A stretch of DNA of 64,000 bases from Lojkania enalia (lineage: Eukaryota > Ascomycota > Dothideomycetes > Pleosporales), in assembly GCA_010094045.1 (NCBI GenBank), contig ML986579.1:932206-996205 (forward strand), given 5' to 3'. Numbering within the stretch: position 1 is the stretch's first letter; every line of letters starts with the position of its first letter. The position numbers and the translations under genes were made by a program. Below, one piece after another: positions 44,901 through 55,892 of this stretch. Below the pieces are notes generated by a model. It made no database searches. It was given only the letters and a program-made list of their open reading frames with translations, and was not told the origin of the DNA.

Positions 44901-45723
44901 ATGGCACACTCACACATGGACCACGACATGCCCGGCATGGACCACGGCCCCCGATGCAACATGAACGTCCGTCTCGCTCCCCTCCCTCCCCAAGTCCCGC
45001 AACTCCGCAAACTGCCCCAACTTACGACTGACTCGTGGGTTATATGTAGATGCTGTTCACCTGGGATGCGCAAGATCTCTGTATCGTGTTCCGCGGCTGG
45101 CACGTCTCGGGCACCGGCTCTCTCATCTTCTCGCTCCTCGCCATCGTCCTACTAACCGCCGGCTACGAGGCCGTGAGGGAGATATCTCGGCGCTACGATC
45201 TCTACGCAAAGGATGTATGTGAAAGACGGGGTGCGAGTGACCTGAGTGAGTGCCCCTTGCTCCATTCTACATACGCATATTCGATATTCAGGCGGAGGGA
45301 GGAGTGTGGGTGAAGGCCTGGTGGTTTCTTATTGTCAGTCGCACCGATCTGTGGTTTGATTTTGATTTTGATCTTGATTTTGATTTGATCCTCGGAAACA
45401 CGCTGAGTCGGAACCTCCATGTGAAGGCAATGCGACGGATGAATCAAGCTCATTGCTACGCCCAGGGAGACCGGCTGGTAGGGCCATTGAGCAGCAGATG
45501 AAGCTTGTCAAGGCTGTCCTGTATGCCGTGCAGGTCTTCTACTCGTTCTTTATCATGTAAGACAGCATACCTTATTCAATCTGGCATTTGACTAAGTTGT
45601 TGTTGTAGGTTGCTTTTCATGACATATAATGGCTGGGTTATGCTTGCAGTTGCCGTCGGTGCTTTCGTTGGGTATATGCTATTCAGCAACTCGTCGCCTA
45701 CGAAGTCGGCTGCGTGCCATTGA
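44901..45723 (+). CDS. Ctr-type copper transporter
   Basis: Trimeric high-affinity copper(I) channel subunit. Model: exons 44901-44966, 45050-45214, 45408-45556 and 45609-45723; 164 residues. The N-terminus is Met/His-rich (MAHSHMDHDMPGMDHG), the copper-collecting region. The first membrane span follows MLFTWDAQDLCIVFRGWHVSG. The second is about VLYAVQVFYSFFIMLLFM, with the family MxxxM motif (MLLFM) formed across the last intron. The third has GxxxG (GAFVG). The C-terminus ends in Cys-His. Exons 1, 2 and 4 and the end of exon 3 are well supported. The start of exon 3 is not: the 193-bp intron 45215-45407 contains a TTTGAT repeat, and other acceptors (45426, 45465) or an extra small exon are possible. 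Plasma-membrane or vacuolar location is undecided. Confidence 0.83.
45354..45389 (+). repeat. TTTGAT hexanucleotide repeat
   Basis: About six imperfect copies of TTTGAT (one CTTGAT, last copy shortened), inside the inferred second intron of the copper transporter gene. If translated in one frame it would read as Phe-Asp repeats. Confidence 0.8.
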
Positions 45724-46163
45724 GTGAGGCTGAGCCCTGGTCCAGCGATGGGGCACATATAGGTGTGACAACTAGAGGAGTTCGGAAGATGATGGGTCTC
45801 TTTGGCTCACTTGCATTCCGCTAGGACATTTGTGGCCCAGGGAGATAAAACGTGTACAATATGAAGTCGAGACTAAGGCGAGCTTTCCTTTGCCTCCTTT
45901 TGAGATATGAATAGGCATAAATCACCCCTCAACCTCCGATAGAAATCTCATGTAGGCATAGGGAATTGTAGAATCTATAGAATGGAATCACTAATCTTAC
46001 CTGTGCCTACTACACGTCCGCTGCGTGGGCTTACGCTATATCGAATGCATATGGGGTGACTGACAATAAACACCCGCTTGTCTTAAAAAAAATGCTTTCA
46101 TGACATATGCCAACCGATCTTAGAACAGTATAAGTACATGAAACTGTGAAATGACCCGCACAT
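45724..46163. other. Convergent 3' intergenic region
   Basis: 440 bp between the stops of the copper transporter and the fumarate reductase gene. Nothing is recognised apart from a short A tract near 46086. Confidence 0.5.
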
Positions 46164-48226
46164 CTAGTACTCTAGCGTAACCTTTTGTCCCTTTACCCGT
46201 CCTATAACAATCTCAGGTGCATACTTTGGGATGACTTCATCATCGTGCAGCATCTCAAATTCTTCCGTTGCGTCCTTGCCCATGTGGCTGAATAGTGCCT
46301 GAGGGCCTCCGGGGTGCTCGTCTGTCCAGTTTGTTACATCCATAACAATACCCTTTACGGCGATCCAGAGATCGTCCTTCTTGTTATGTTTAGCAATTTC
46401 CTCGAGTGAGAACTCTTTGTCAGGGATAGTGAATTCCTTTATAGGGTTGGGCTTGGAAACTTTACCCGGATCAGACGAGTCTGCTTTGTCACCCTTCAGC
46501 ACAGGTCCAGCTGACTGCTGCTTCTGCTGCTCTGGCCTTGAGGTCTGCTGGGTCGAGCCGCTGACGCCGCTGCCCCATTCCACTGATACCTTGCCGGGTT
46601 GTGAGGGATCGATGTGGAGAGAGATCTGCCCAAGACGGGAGACAGCGGATCCGCCAGCTCCCTTGAGGGCTTGCTGGAAGAGGTAGCGCGATGCGGATTC
46701 ACCTGCTACACGACCATAAACAACGCAGCCGAGCAATGATGAACCACCCAGGCGGTTGGCGCCGTGGACACCACCAGCCAATTCTCCGCAAACAAACAGG
46801 CCGTCAAAAGGCTTGCCTTCGGAGTTCAAGCATTCGGCTTTGTCGTTGATCTCAATACCACCCATGGTGAAGTGAAGAACTGGCTCCATAAGAGCAACGT
46901 GGAATGTATCGCTAATGTCGAAAGGCATGTTGTGGAAGTATTTCTTGCCCCAAGTGTCTTTCTTCTCACCCTTCGCGATAGCATTATAGCTCTGGAATTC
47001 CTCCTGGAGCTCCCTCTCGCTAACGCCGATCTCCTTAGCCAGCTCCTTGCCGGTCATCTTCTTCATCAGACCACGGCCAGAGTAGTGCCGGGTGTGAAAG
47101 TCAAGGACGTTCGAGGCCTTTGAGTTAAGGACTAAACGGATGGGCCAGAGATTCTTCTTCTTTTCCTCCCACATCATGCCAGAGACATAATCACGGTGGC
47201 CGAGGTCGTCGCAGAAGCGCTTGCCCTTGGAGTTAAGGAGGATACCTCCCTCACCGCGGAGAGCCTCTGCAGCCAAAAACTTTGTCTTAGCAGTGGGGTC
47301 CTTAGGGTCCACGAGGCCAGTAGGGTGTACTTGGACTTTGTCCATATCAATGCCGTTGGCGCCGATTGACATCAGCATCTTATGTCCGTCACCAGTAGCG
47401 TGCGCTCCATTGGTGGTTGACAGACCAAAGGTGTCAGGCCTATGCTTTTTCAACAAAGAGGTCTCGGTGAAGTCGGCGGCATAGCCACCCGTCGCAAGAA
47501 TAACCGGGCCGTCTAGTGTCGTCTCCTCGCCGTTGAAGAGGTATGTAACACCCGTTGCCATGTTTCCTTCCGTATTGACTTTTATAACCTTAGCCTTCTT
47601 AATAAGCTGGACCCGGTCCGGCTCCGCCTCGGCCAATTCCTCGAACCTCTGCATCAATGCGTATGTGATGGCCATGCCGGGGAACTTGGCATCGTGGCCA
47701 CGGTGGGTTCTCGGGTGGGAGTGGCCGCTATGCATAATTAGAATGATGACCAAAAGCGGACTCAAGCATGCTAAACGTACCCCAACCGTGAGACGAGGGT
47801 CAGATCTAGGTTGAACACATCCTGTAACCATTCAACGGCAGCGGCGGACTTGTAGGTAAGAACTTTGATCAAGTCTGGCCGCGCCTTGTCTCGTGCGGAT
47901 TTCAGGGTATCGTCGTAGAACTGCTTGACGCTATCCCGGATTTCGTGGTCTACTTGGGTTCGCGTGAGCGCACCGTTGATTCCGGAAGTGGCCTTGGTGG
48001 AGTTGCCTCCCATGAAGTCTGCGGCATGTGAGACAAAGAGAAGTATAGCAATCGACAGGTACTGGGAACGTACTGTTTTTGTCAAGCAGAACGACATTGC
48101 CGCCGGAGAGGTAGACAGTGTGAGCAGCGCTCAAGCCGGATACTGCAGGAAGCTGTTAGAACCGCGTCATGGTCAAGGGAACATGAGCTTACATCCGGCG
48201 CCGACAACAATAACCCGCTCAGGCAT
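46164..48226 (-). CDS. Soluble fumarate reductase (Osm1/Frd1-like) fused to cytochrome b5
   Basis: FAD enzyme that reduces fumarate to succinate, with a C-terminal heme domain. Model: exons 48193-48226, 48074-48142, 47781-48018 and 46164-47727; 634 residues. Introns are 50, 55 and 53 bp. The N-terminus is the FAD dinucleotide fold VIVVGAGLSGLSAAHTVYLS, whose Gly-rich loop is split by intron 1. Active-site blocks include GGNSTKATSGINGALT, TNGAHATGDGHKM, VQVHPTGLVDP, AEALRGEGGILLN and CGELAGGVHGANRLGGSSLL. After about 90 linker residues rich in Ser/Gln/Lys, a cytochrome b5 domain begins near residue 545 with NWTDEHPGGPQALF (axial His in HPGG) and ends near VIGRVKG. No signal peptide or presequence is seen from the only in-frame ATG, so the product is probably cytosolic. 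Confidence 0.9.
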
Positions 48227-49901
48227 GATGGTGAATGCTGCTTGGGAGAGGCTGACAGAAGAGATAATGGGCAAAAGAAGGAGCGCTGTGTGGTCGGTCA
48301 AGGACTGGGTGAGGGCAGAGACCGCGGCGGACGGTTTATAGTAGTCGCGGGCAGGACGCAATTGCCTCGGTCTGAAGAATGCACTAGGCCAATTTCTGAG
48401 CGAACAGCAGCGAATGACGGCCGGGCAGTTTGTACGCCGTGTGCTTGTAGCTCGGTTCTCTTGCGACGCACCGCAGCTTTTATGCGGCCAGACAGCCGTT
48501 CAGCCAGCGGCCAGTGCTGGCGGCGGGTCCAGCATGTGAATCTGCGCCCCGTCATGTGGTCGTGTCCCTACTCGGCGTTGCACCGCTGACCTCTGCGACG
48601 AGCCGCCATCTTCGGCGGGAACGCCGCGCCACCGCGAAATCTGGGGCAGACCTAGCGAGCCACCCCCAGCCCTGGCATGTGAAGGTCAGGCCTATCTCCC
48701 CCATCGTTCCGCAGCTCGGCCGGCAGAACAGCGACAGCATTTCGACACACCCCCTCATTATATTGCATGAGTAGCTTTGTCTCTGCTGATGAAGGAGCAG
48801 CTTCAAAGAAGTCACATAAGTACTCTCGATCCAAACTGGCAAGTCTCCCCGGCGCCTCCGAACCTGGAGACATCAAACGCCGCGGTCTTTGCTCCGATCT
48901 GAAAAACAACAGCGGCCGGAATTTCCGCATCAGCCAGCTCAGCCGCCATTTCAACTATCGTAGCCTTGCTGACGGACTTTGGCATTGACTTTGTATTTTT
49001 CTAACTTCTTCAGCCTGTATCTGGATCACATGGCGACCTACTGAGCGTATTCTGTAGCAAGAACTGCAGCATCGCGGTGACTCCCAGACCGCAATAATTC
49101 GGGCCATCTGTTTCCGAAAGTTCAGCCTCATCTAGACCTAGCACTAACTATAGCAGAGCGCATCTTGGGATCAGGACATTGGTCTTGGCGTCTGTTGTTG
49201 GTGACTCGAGTCCGTGCACCGCCGACTATAATTCAGTGGATGATGCAGCGAGCTGTTGAACGGGTCGGAAGCACTAGGTCTTGTTTTCAGAGCATTCTAA
49301 AAAAGGGAGATGGGAGCATTTCCTCGTCTAGGTGTTAGAAGACGCAAATTAGTTACATTACCGTAGCGCTCAGAGCTTTGGTGATATACTTCCAAATGCA
49401 ACTAATGTTAGTTGTCAAGTTGGCTCCGGTCAGTCCCTCATCGCACTACTCATAGGAGTTGAGGCTCAATAATTAAAAGATCACTGACGCTTCTACGTTT
49501 TTTAACGGGCCATACGAAGTAGAATTTGGAAGTCTCATATTAATTCGAGCTTGTCTTGGCCCAGATATCTAGCAAAGTGAGCTTATGAGATTTTATACAT
49601 ATCTCCATCATGCCGGGGGCATTTCTGGCACGAGAGCAAATAGAATAAAGCGCTCCAGCGTCATGACACACAAGTGGAAAACTTTCACCCATGCAGGGTA
49701 ATTGTCGCTTTTTCGCTTATATTTCCCTTCTAGGTTTAGCTCAAACGAGATCCATGACTTCAAATCCCCGGACCGAGGAGTCGCCTGTAGAAACCCCCTT
49801 CGAGATTACGCAGTGTCGACTCCGCTTTTGACGCGTAAACACGGCCAGTCCTTTTCAATATAGAAGATGCTGCGCCAGCAACTCTTTCGGATATCTAGTG
49901 G
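48227..49901. other. Divergent intergenic region
   Basis: 1.68 kb between the starts of the fumarate reductase and Cdc1/Ted1 genes. It is GC-rich to about 48,950 and AT-richer beyond. No gene supported on either strand. Confidence 0.45.
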
Positions 49902-51978
49902 ATGATGACAAACTACGACGACTATGGCGTGCCCGTGGGAGCATACAGAGAGCCAGAAAGCCTAACCCATCAAGCGTTTCGAGTTGCCCGCGCATTCGTA
50001 CTATACCGCCTAAAACCTAGGATACAGCAAATAAGAGACGGAAAATGGAGTTGGAGAAGAAGTATAAGCTTGGGAAAGATTATTATTGCGGTCTGGTTCA
50101 TTACGCTTTATTGGGGCGAGCGGAAAGTGTTCAACAGCAGCATTGACTCTTGCCGGTGGGAGGCCTGGGAGAAATGGGTACGCTTTGGTGACCTCCAGTC
50201 AATTATGAGTTTATGCATCTAGCTAACGAGTGTTGTAGGATAGCAATGCGAACCCGCACAGACTCGTCTTCATCGCCGACCCTCAACTTGTAGACCCTCA
50301 TACCTACCCGGGAAGACCGTGGCCCCTAAACACCCTCACCGTAAAGCACACCGACCTCTATCTCCGTCGAACGTATTCTCGAATACAGAAAGTCTTATAT
50401 CCAGACAGCGTTATCCTCCTAGGCGACTTATTCGATGGGGGCAGAGAATGGTCTACCCCGACGACTAAAAGCCCAGAAGCGCAGTATCGTAAATATGGAG
50501 ATAGTTTTTGGTTGAAGGAGTATGATCGCTTCGGGCGCATATTCTTCGGACACTGGGGGGATGGCGGTATGTTGCCCCGGCTAGGACAGCCAGGTCGGAA
50601 GATAATAAGTAGTATTCCGGGCAACCATGATCTTGGATTTGGGAAGGGGATTCAAATTGGCGTGCGGAGGCGGTTCAATGCATATTTTGATGACGGCAAC
50701 CGGATTGACATCATTGGAAACCATACCTTTGTTTCCATCGACAGTGTCTCGTTAAGCGCACTAGGGCAAGAAAACGCGGATTCCATGAAAGAGATATGGG
50801 AGCCAACGATGGAATTTCTAGATGGAGCAAAAAATCAGAAGCAACGATTTGTACAGAGGACTCTAAGAGAGCAACAGGGTCTTTCACCTAATCTTCCGTA
50901 CGCGCATGAAATGATCGAGGCCCACCAGCTCGCGAAAGCCGCATTACCGCACTTCAGCGAACAGGTTACTGAATTCCCGACTATACTACTCACACACGTA
51001 CCGTTGTACCGAGAGCCTGGGACTCCTTGCGGGCCTCTGAGGGAGCATTGGCCGCCGAGCCAACCCCCTAAAGGCCAAACAGAGCCACCGGAGAAAGACG
51101 ATCGTAACGCAATATCAGTAAGCGGAGGATACCAGTACCAGAACGTATTACATCGTGAAGTTACCAAAGATATCGCCGAAAAAGTCGGAGACATTCAATA
51201 TGCATTCTCAGGGGATGACCACGACTATTGTGAGGTCGTCCATCGGGCTTATCCATCTGGGGGTGGCGGAATTAGGGAAATTACAGTCAAGTCGATATCA
51301 TGGGCTATGGGGGTTAGGCACCCTGGAGTGCTTCTTGTGAGCCTCTGGAACCCCGTTGATGCGCATGGAAATCGCTTGGAAAAAGATTCGACCGAGCCAA
51401 CTCTCCAAACTCATCTCTGTCTCCTCCCTGACCAGCTTGGGACATTCATTCGGTATGCTACCCTCTTTGGAATAACAATATTTTCACTGGTCGGCCGAGC
51501 AGCGCTTGTCGCATCTGGCAGAATCATTACGACACAACTCAATGATAACCCACTCCTTCCTTTAACTGAACATGCCTCATCTGCCGAAAACGAAAAGGCT
51601 GGGTTATCTTCACAACCCCAGGCAACCTTCAAAGATTCCATTTCCTCAAACTCCTCTACATCCTCCGAGCGCGCAAATCTTCAGGTACGCAGTACGAACG
51701 CTCGCACAAGAAGCGTGAGCCCCGTCAGTGGTTACGGCTTGCCGCCCGCACAGGGAAACTATGGAAATTATACATATCCACTTGTACAGCACGCAGGTTA
51801 TTACGGCCCTCCAGATGAAGACAAGAAGGAGATGAAAGTATGGGGGTCAGTATCAACGGCCAAACAAAAGCCTAAAAAGAAAGGATTTGCGTTGTTCATC
51901 CAGGAACTGAGGAACAGCTTGTTCCTCGTTGCGACCATTGTGTTTCCGTGGTATTTTTGGTTGATTTGGCACGGATAA
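49902..51978 (+). CDS. Cdc1/Ted1/PGAP5-family metallophosphoesterase
   Basis: ER membrane phosphodiesterase; family members remove ethanolamine phosphate from GPI-anchor mannose and are needed for export of GPI proteins. Model: exon 49902-50177, intron 50178-50238 (61 bp, GCTAAC branch), exon 50239-51978; 671 residues. An N-terminal membrane span is at about residues 58-74 (LGKIIIAVWFITLYWG). The phosphoesterase motifs follow in order: ADPQLVDP, LGDLFDGG, PGNHDLG, THVPLYREPGTPCG and SGDDHDYCE (in place of GHxH). Two more hydrophobic segments lie near the C-terminus (YATLFGITIFSLVGRAAL and FLVATIVFPWYFWLIW). A Ser-rich region separates them. The initiator could be either of two adjacent ATGs (49902 or 49905). 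Cdc1 and Ted1 cannot be told apart with certainty here. Confidence 0.9.
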
Positions 51979-52311
51979 GAGCATCGAAAGGAGTTTTTGA
52001 TTCTAGGCTCCATTCAATGTAGCATATTTTTAAGAGAGGAATGAGCATTATTATTACACAATTTCCATACCAACGGCCGAAAATAAAGATTGTGATGAGT
52101 TGAGAGTTCAATGACTTGAAAGCAGAACTACCCCGCCCCCACTTAAGATCTCAACCTCCGCAAACCCCCGAACTTTATTCAACAGCACACCACCCGCAGC
52201 CACAGCACTTTGCCTCGATTGGGTTTTTTTCCTTCCTAGTAGTCCTCCAAATATACTGCTTCCTACCTTTTTTGTAGTTCACTTAGCGTATAACTCCCGG
52301 CCCCGTGTATA
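51979..52311. other. Intergenic region
   Basis: 333 bp between two plus-strand genes; the last 150 bp are pyrimidine-rich. Nothing is encoded that I recognise. Confidence 0.45.
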
Positions 52312-53547
52312 ATGCCGCCACCAAATACACCTTCCACGGACGACGCCCTCCTCGCCCGTCTCAACGCACTCAAGAAATCATCTGTTAGCTTCGACACCAC
52401 GCCATCTGCATCAATTACACCCTCAAAGCCTAGCGCATTAGATGACCTCGCCGCACGCTTCGCACGATTAGGTTCAGCTAGCCCATCTGCATCGCCCAAT
52501 TCGCGGAAGCCTCCGGGCACTAAAGGGATACTAACTGGGACGGACGAAGGTGCACCACCGATAGCGCCAGGCGCAAGTAGTTATCTAGAAGCTGTATTGG
52601 GGGGTATAGGAGGCGGGGATTCGAAGAATAACGTCGAAGATGAGAAGAGCCTAGAAGAATTGCTGCGGGAATTAGGGGGTAAGGAAGAGTGGGATGTCTC
52701 GACGAAGGAGCAAGATGATGTGGGCAGGCTGCTGAAAGATGTGAGGAGCATATTACCGGAGGTTCAGAGGTCGGTTGCGGGGCGCAAAGAGGACCCGCCG
52801 GAAACCATGGGCGAAAGGGATAAAGAGAAAGAGGAGTTGACGGACTGGGAGAATGTGGAGTTTGATGTTGGGGTCGGGAAGGTAGGGAGGGAAACGCAAA
52901 AAGGAGAAGAAAATGGCGATGATGAACAAGTGAAGAAATCCGAAGATGAAGAAGCGGACGACGTGATAGCGCGTGTAACGGCTGAATTAGAAATCAGCAA
53001 AAAATACGATAGCTCTGAAGCTCTATCTTCAGGCAAGGACTCCGACAACAGAGAGCAGAAGGATGCATTAGTTAAGGATCATACATCAGACCCAATAATC
53101 AAATCTTCAGCCCCTGAGACGGAATCAAATTCCCCTTTCTCCCTCCCATCCGCCCCATCAACCCTCCCGGCCATCCCACAAGACGATCTCGATAAAACAC
53201 AGGCCCTTGAGGACGCCCTTACAGCCCGGCTCGCCGCCCTCTACAAGCCTTCACCCTCCAACTCCTCGCTCAATCTCCCGTCGGCACCGTCCTTTGCCCC
53301 TTCACAAAAGCCTGCCGTAAAGTCTAACCTACCAACATACACGGACGAAGAGATAGACTCATGGTGCATAATATGCAATGACGACGCGAGACTCAAGTGT
53401 CTTGGATGCGATGGGGATCTGTATTGTCAGAATTGTTGGATGGAAGGCCATAAGGGAGAAAGCGCTAGCTACGAGGAGAGGAGACACAAGGCTATATTGT
53501 ACAATAGGAAAAAGGGGCTGGAGAAGCAAGCTGCAGCTGCAGGGTGA
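52312..53547 (+). CDS. ANCHR/ZFYVE19-like zinc-binding protein
   Basis: Single-exon gene, 411 residues. Most of the protein is acidic and low in complexity. It starts with [19 protein letters not shown], and a similar helix recurs late ([16 protein letters not shown]). [15 protein letters not shown] lies at about residue 44. The C-terminus has a compact cysteine/histidine zinc domain, [20 protein letters not shown] followed by CQNCWMEGH, of the B-box-like type found at the C-terminus of the abscission/NoCut checkpoint regulator ANCHR. The repeated RLAAL/RFARL helices may be ESCRT (MIM1-like) binding segments; that is inference. A role at cytokinesis is suggested by homology only. Confidence 0.75.
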   Translation: MPPPNTPSTDDALLARLNALKKSSVSFDTTPSASITPSKPSALDDLAARFARLGSASPSASPNSRKPPGTKGILTGTDEGAPPIAPGASSYLEAVLGGIGGGDSKNNVEDEKSLEELLRELGGKEEWDVSTKEQDDVGRLLKDVRSILPEVQRSVAGRKEDPPETMGERDKEKEELTDWENVEFDVGVGKVGRETQKGEENGDDEQVKKSEDEEADDVIARVTAELEISKKYDSSEALSSGKDSDNREQKDALVKDHTSDPIIKSSAPETESNSPFSLPSAPSTLPAIPQDDLDKTQALEDALTARLAALYKPSPSNSSLNLPSAPSFAPSQKPAVKSNLPTYTDEEIDSWCIICNDDARLKCLGCDGDLYCQNCWMEGHKGESASYEERRHKAILYNRKKGLEKQAAAAG

Positions 53548-53986
53548 GGGACAAATATCAGGATACAGGTAATCATGAACAAAGCTTGAAGAGCTGGTTG
53601 TCACTAAAGTCGCCCCCGAGCAATATAAAGGAGGCATCTTTTCCCTCCCCAACCCTCGCTGAGCTTGTCTACTCGGTACCAGAAGAAAATTGCTGGCTTC
53701 GTCTCGATCACATATAGAAGAAAGGGAAACTCGCTTGCAAACAAGTTCCTGTCCGAGGACCAAAACCAAGGACACAAAATTAGAGAGCATTATAGCATTG
53801 ACGCTACATGGGGTATCTGTAAATGTAAAGCAATTAGCGACCCGTGCACTGCCGTACCAAAGCCTTCTGCACATGATAAGTTAGCACCTTCAAAGCTGTG
53901 CCTAGACGGACATATCCTCTAGGCGTCCGCTCACTGCAGTGTAATTGTTAAGGCGACGCAGAGCACCACGACTCTTAGACATTTCT
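53548..53986. other. Convergent 3' intergenic region
   Basis: 439 bp between the stops of the ANCHR-like and dynamitin genes. Nothing recognisable. Confidence 0.5.
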
Positions 53987-55282
53987 TTACTCTACCGAGC
54001 CCGGCTTCGGCATCTTCGCAATCCTCTCTTCCAATCCTTTTACCCAGTCACCCACGACCTTCATATTTTGTTGCAAGCTACCCTCACAGGTCTTGATATC
54101 CTTCTCCACAACCTCCAGTGACTTCTCCCACTTTTTGATCTCGTCCTCCTGTTTCGACTGCCGGTGCTCAAGCTCCGCTAGCACTTCATCCGCTTGCCAA
54201 GCACTCGTATGCACAAGCCGGAGAGTCCTCAATCGTTCTAGAACAAGCGGTAGGAGAGGCGATAGTTTATCGATCGTGGGCAGAGTACCATAGAGCGCAT
54301 TAATCTTAGCCTCATGATCCGGCTTCACATCCGCCACCAGTCCCGGCGTCCCTCCGCGTGAAACCTCCTGTTGAATATCCTTCAATTGTTCCGCATCAGC
54401 AATCATCTTCTTAACCAACACTGTTGCCTGCTCCAGATTCCCAGTACTCGCATCCGCCATTGTGCCCACCGTCTGCTCCAACTTCTCCAACGTACTGAAC
54501 ACTGGAAACGGGGGCTTCTCGCCCAAATCCGGCATTGTATTTCCATTCAAGCCCAGCGCCTTCTCCAGGCCTTCAAGTCTCTTATCGAAATCTACCGCCT
54601 GATTAAGCACAAACTCTAACTGCGACTTCTGCACCTGTGTCCCTGGAAGCGGTGGCTGATCCTCAATAGCTTTCGAAATCCTCGCGCTCGGCGCAAACGG
54701 CGGATATGTATTGAACTTCTCAATCGTCCTGTCAAACAACAGTTCAGCGCCCCGTACACCTCCCCTCCTCATCGCATATATATGATCCACCTTATCACTA
54801 ATATACTCAATAACCTCCCTCGGATCCCGTTCCTCGATTTGGCCTTTATCCCCCGATTCCACCCGGCCCTCAAACTCCTGTTCTAGCTCGTGCAATTCCC
54901 GTTTCACGCGCAGCAATTTTCTAGAGAAGGATTCGGGCTCATCGTCACTTTCGTCGCCGATAATGTTGTCTCGCCGTCGCTGGCCGCGGGTCGATGTGCG
55001 GTAGGAGCGTCGCTGGGCAGAAATGTTGTCGGAGAAATCAACGCCACGAGCATCAATTCGTGAGGGTTGGAAGCGGCTGCGAGCTTCGTCTGGTAGAAAC
55101 CTGCGGTGCTGAATCCCGTTTACTTCGGCACCGGCATCTGTGTCTTCGTCCTCGGACTCGGAGACGGCAGTGGAAGCTTGGATTGTGGAGGCATCTTCGA
55201 CTAGATCGGGTGTTTCGTAGACATCCGGTGCTGTGTCGATGCCTGGAAGGCTATCATATTTTGGTTTTGAGGCTTCCGACAT
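53987..55282 (-). CDS. Dynactin subunit 2 (dynamitin, p50)
   Basis: Shoulder subunit of dynactin, the activator of cytoplasmic dynein. Single exon, 431 residues from the ATG at 55282. The N-terminus matches the family start (KYDSLPGIDTAPDVYETPD), the segment that anchors p50 to the Arp1 filament. An acidic stretch follows, then coiled coils from about residue 110 to the end (LLRVKRELHELEQEFE, VLNQAVDFDKRLEGLEKALG, KKWEKSLEVVEKDIKTCEGS). The conserved LGLNGNTMPDL is present in the middle. Length is typical of filamentous fungi. Confidence 0.93.
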   Translation of the reverse strand: MSEASKPKYDSLPGIDTAPDVYETPDLVEDASTIQASTAVSESEDEDTDAGAEVNGIQHRRFLPDEARSRFQPSRIDARGVDFSDNISAQRRSYRTSTRGQRRRDNIIGDESDDEPESFSRKLLRVKRELHELEQEFEGRVESGDKGQIEERDPREVIEYISDKVDHIYAMRRGGVRGAELLFDRTIEKFNTYPPFAPSARISKAIEDQPPLPGTQVQKSQLEFVLNQAVDFDKRLEGLEKALGLNGNTMPDLGEKPPFPVFSTLEKLEQTVGTMADASTGNLEQATVLVKKMIADAEQLKDIQQEVSRGGTPGLVADVKPDHEAKINALYGTLPTIDKLSPLLPLVLERLRTLRLVHTSAWQADEVLAELEHRQSKQEDEIKKWEKSLEVVEKDIKTCEGSLQQNMKVVGDWVKGLEERIAKMPKPGSVE

Positions 55283-55892
55283 TGTGCTATGGGCGGCAAA
55301 TATGAAGGAGGGTATGATTGGTGATCGCGGAGCAGAAAGCTAAAAGTTGGAATTTCTCTAGGATGAACGCGTCTACTACATGAAGTCGCGATGTGCTACA
55401 GGGACCGTGCGTCCCACGTGCAGTTCACTGCTACGAAACCCCCCCCCCCCCCCAGGTCCACCTACGCATACATATAACATTACGGTTGTATCGCCAAGAT
55501 GACTTTGATGTTCCCGGCGTCTTACTAATTTCGCTTCCTTGGAAGTTGTAGTTGTCACTCCAGGTTACCACGAACTCTTGGCGACCCGAGTTGCAATCCA
55601 TGTCCAATTATGTAGTTATTAAAAATGCCGGGATCGCGATAGTACGTAGCGTAGGAATGTTCAGAATAGTTATTGTTTTCAATTGTATGATCTACCATTC
55701 CAAAATCCAAGCGAGTTACTTGTAATAGCCCAGAGGTCTTCCAACGAATTCTTGTCACCTAGAGAAGCATACTCGAATCCATACTCCTCAAAACGTATCC
55801 ATTCCTTATTCGTCCTTAAGTGTAGAATGCTTAGACACAATTTTATCTTCCGTGTGCTTTATACCGTCAAAAATCGAGGATGCATTAGCCTT
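55283..55892. other. Intergenic region with poly-C tract
   Basis: 610 bp between dynamitin and arc35, both on the minus strand. It holds a C15 run at 55439-55453. No gene recognised. Confidence 0.5.
55439..55453 (+). repeat. Poly-C homopolymer (15 C)
   Basis: An uninterrupted run of 15 cytosines upstream of dynamitin. Homopolymers of this length are often miscounted in assemblies. Confidence 0.85.
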
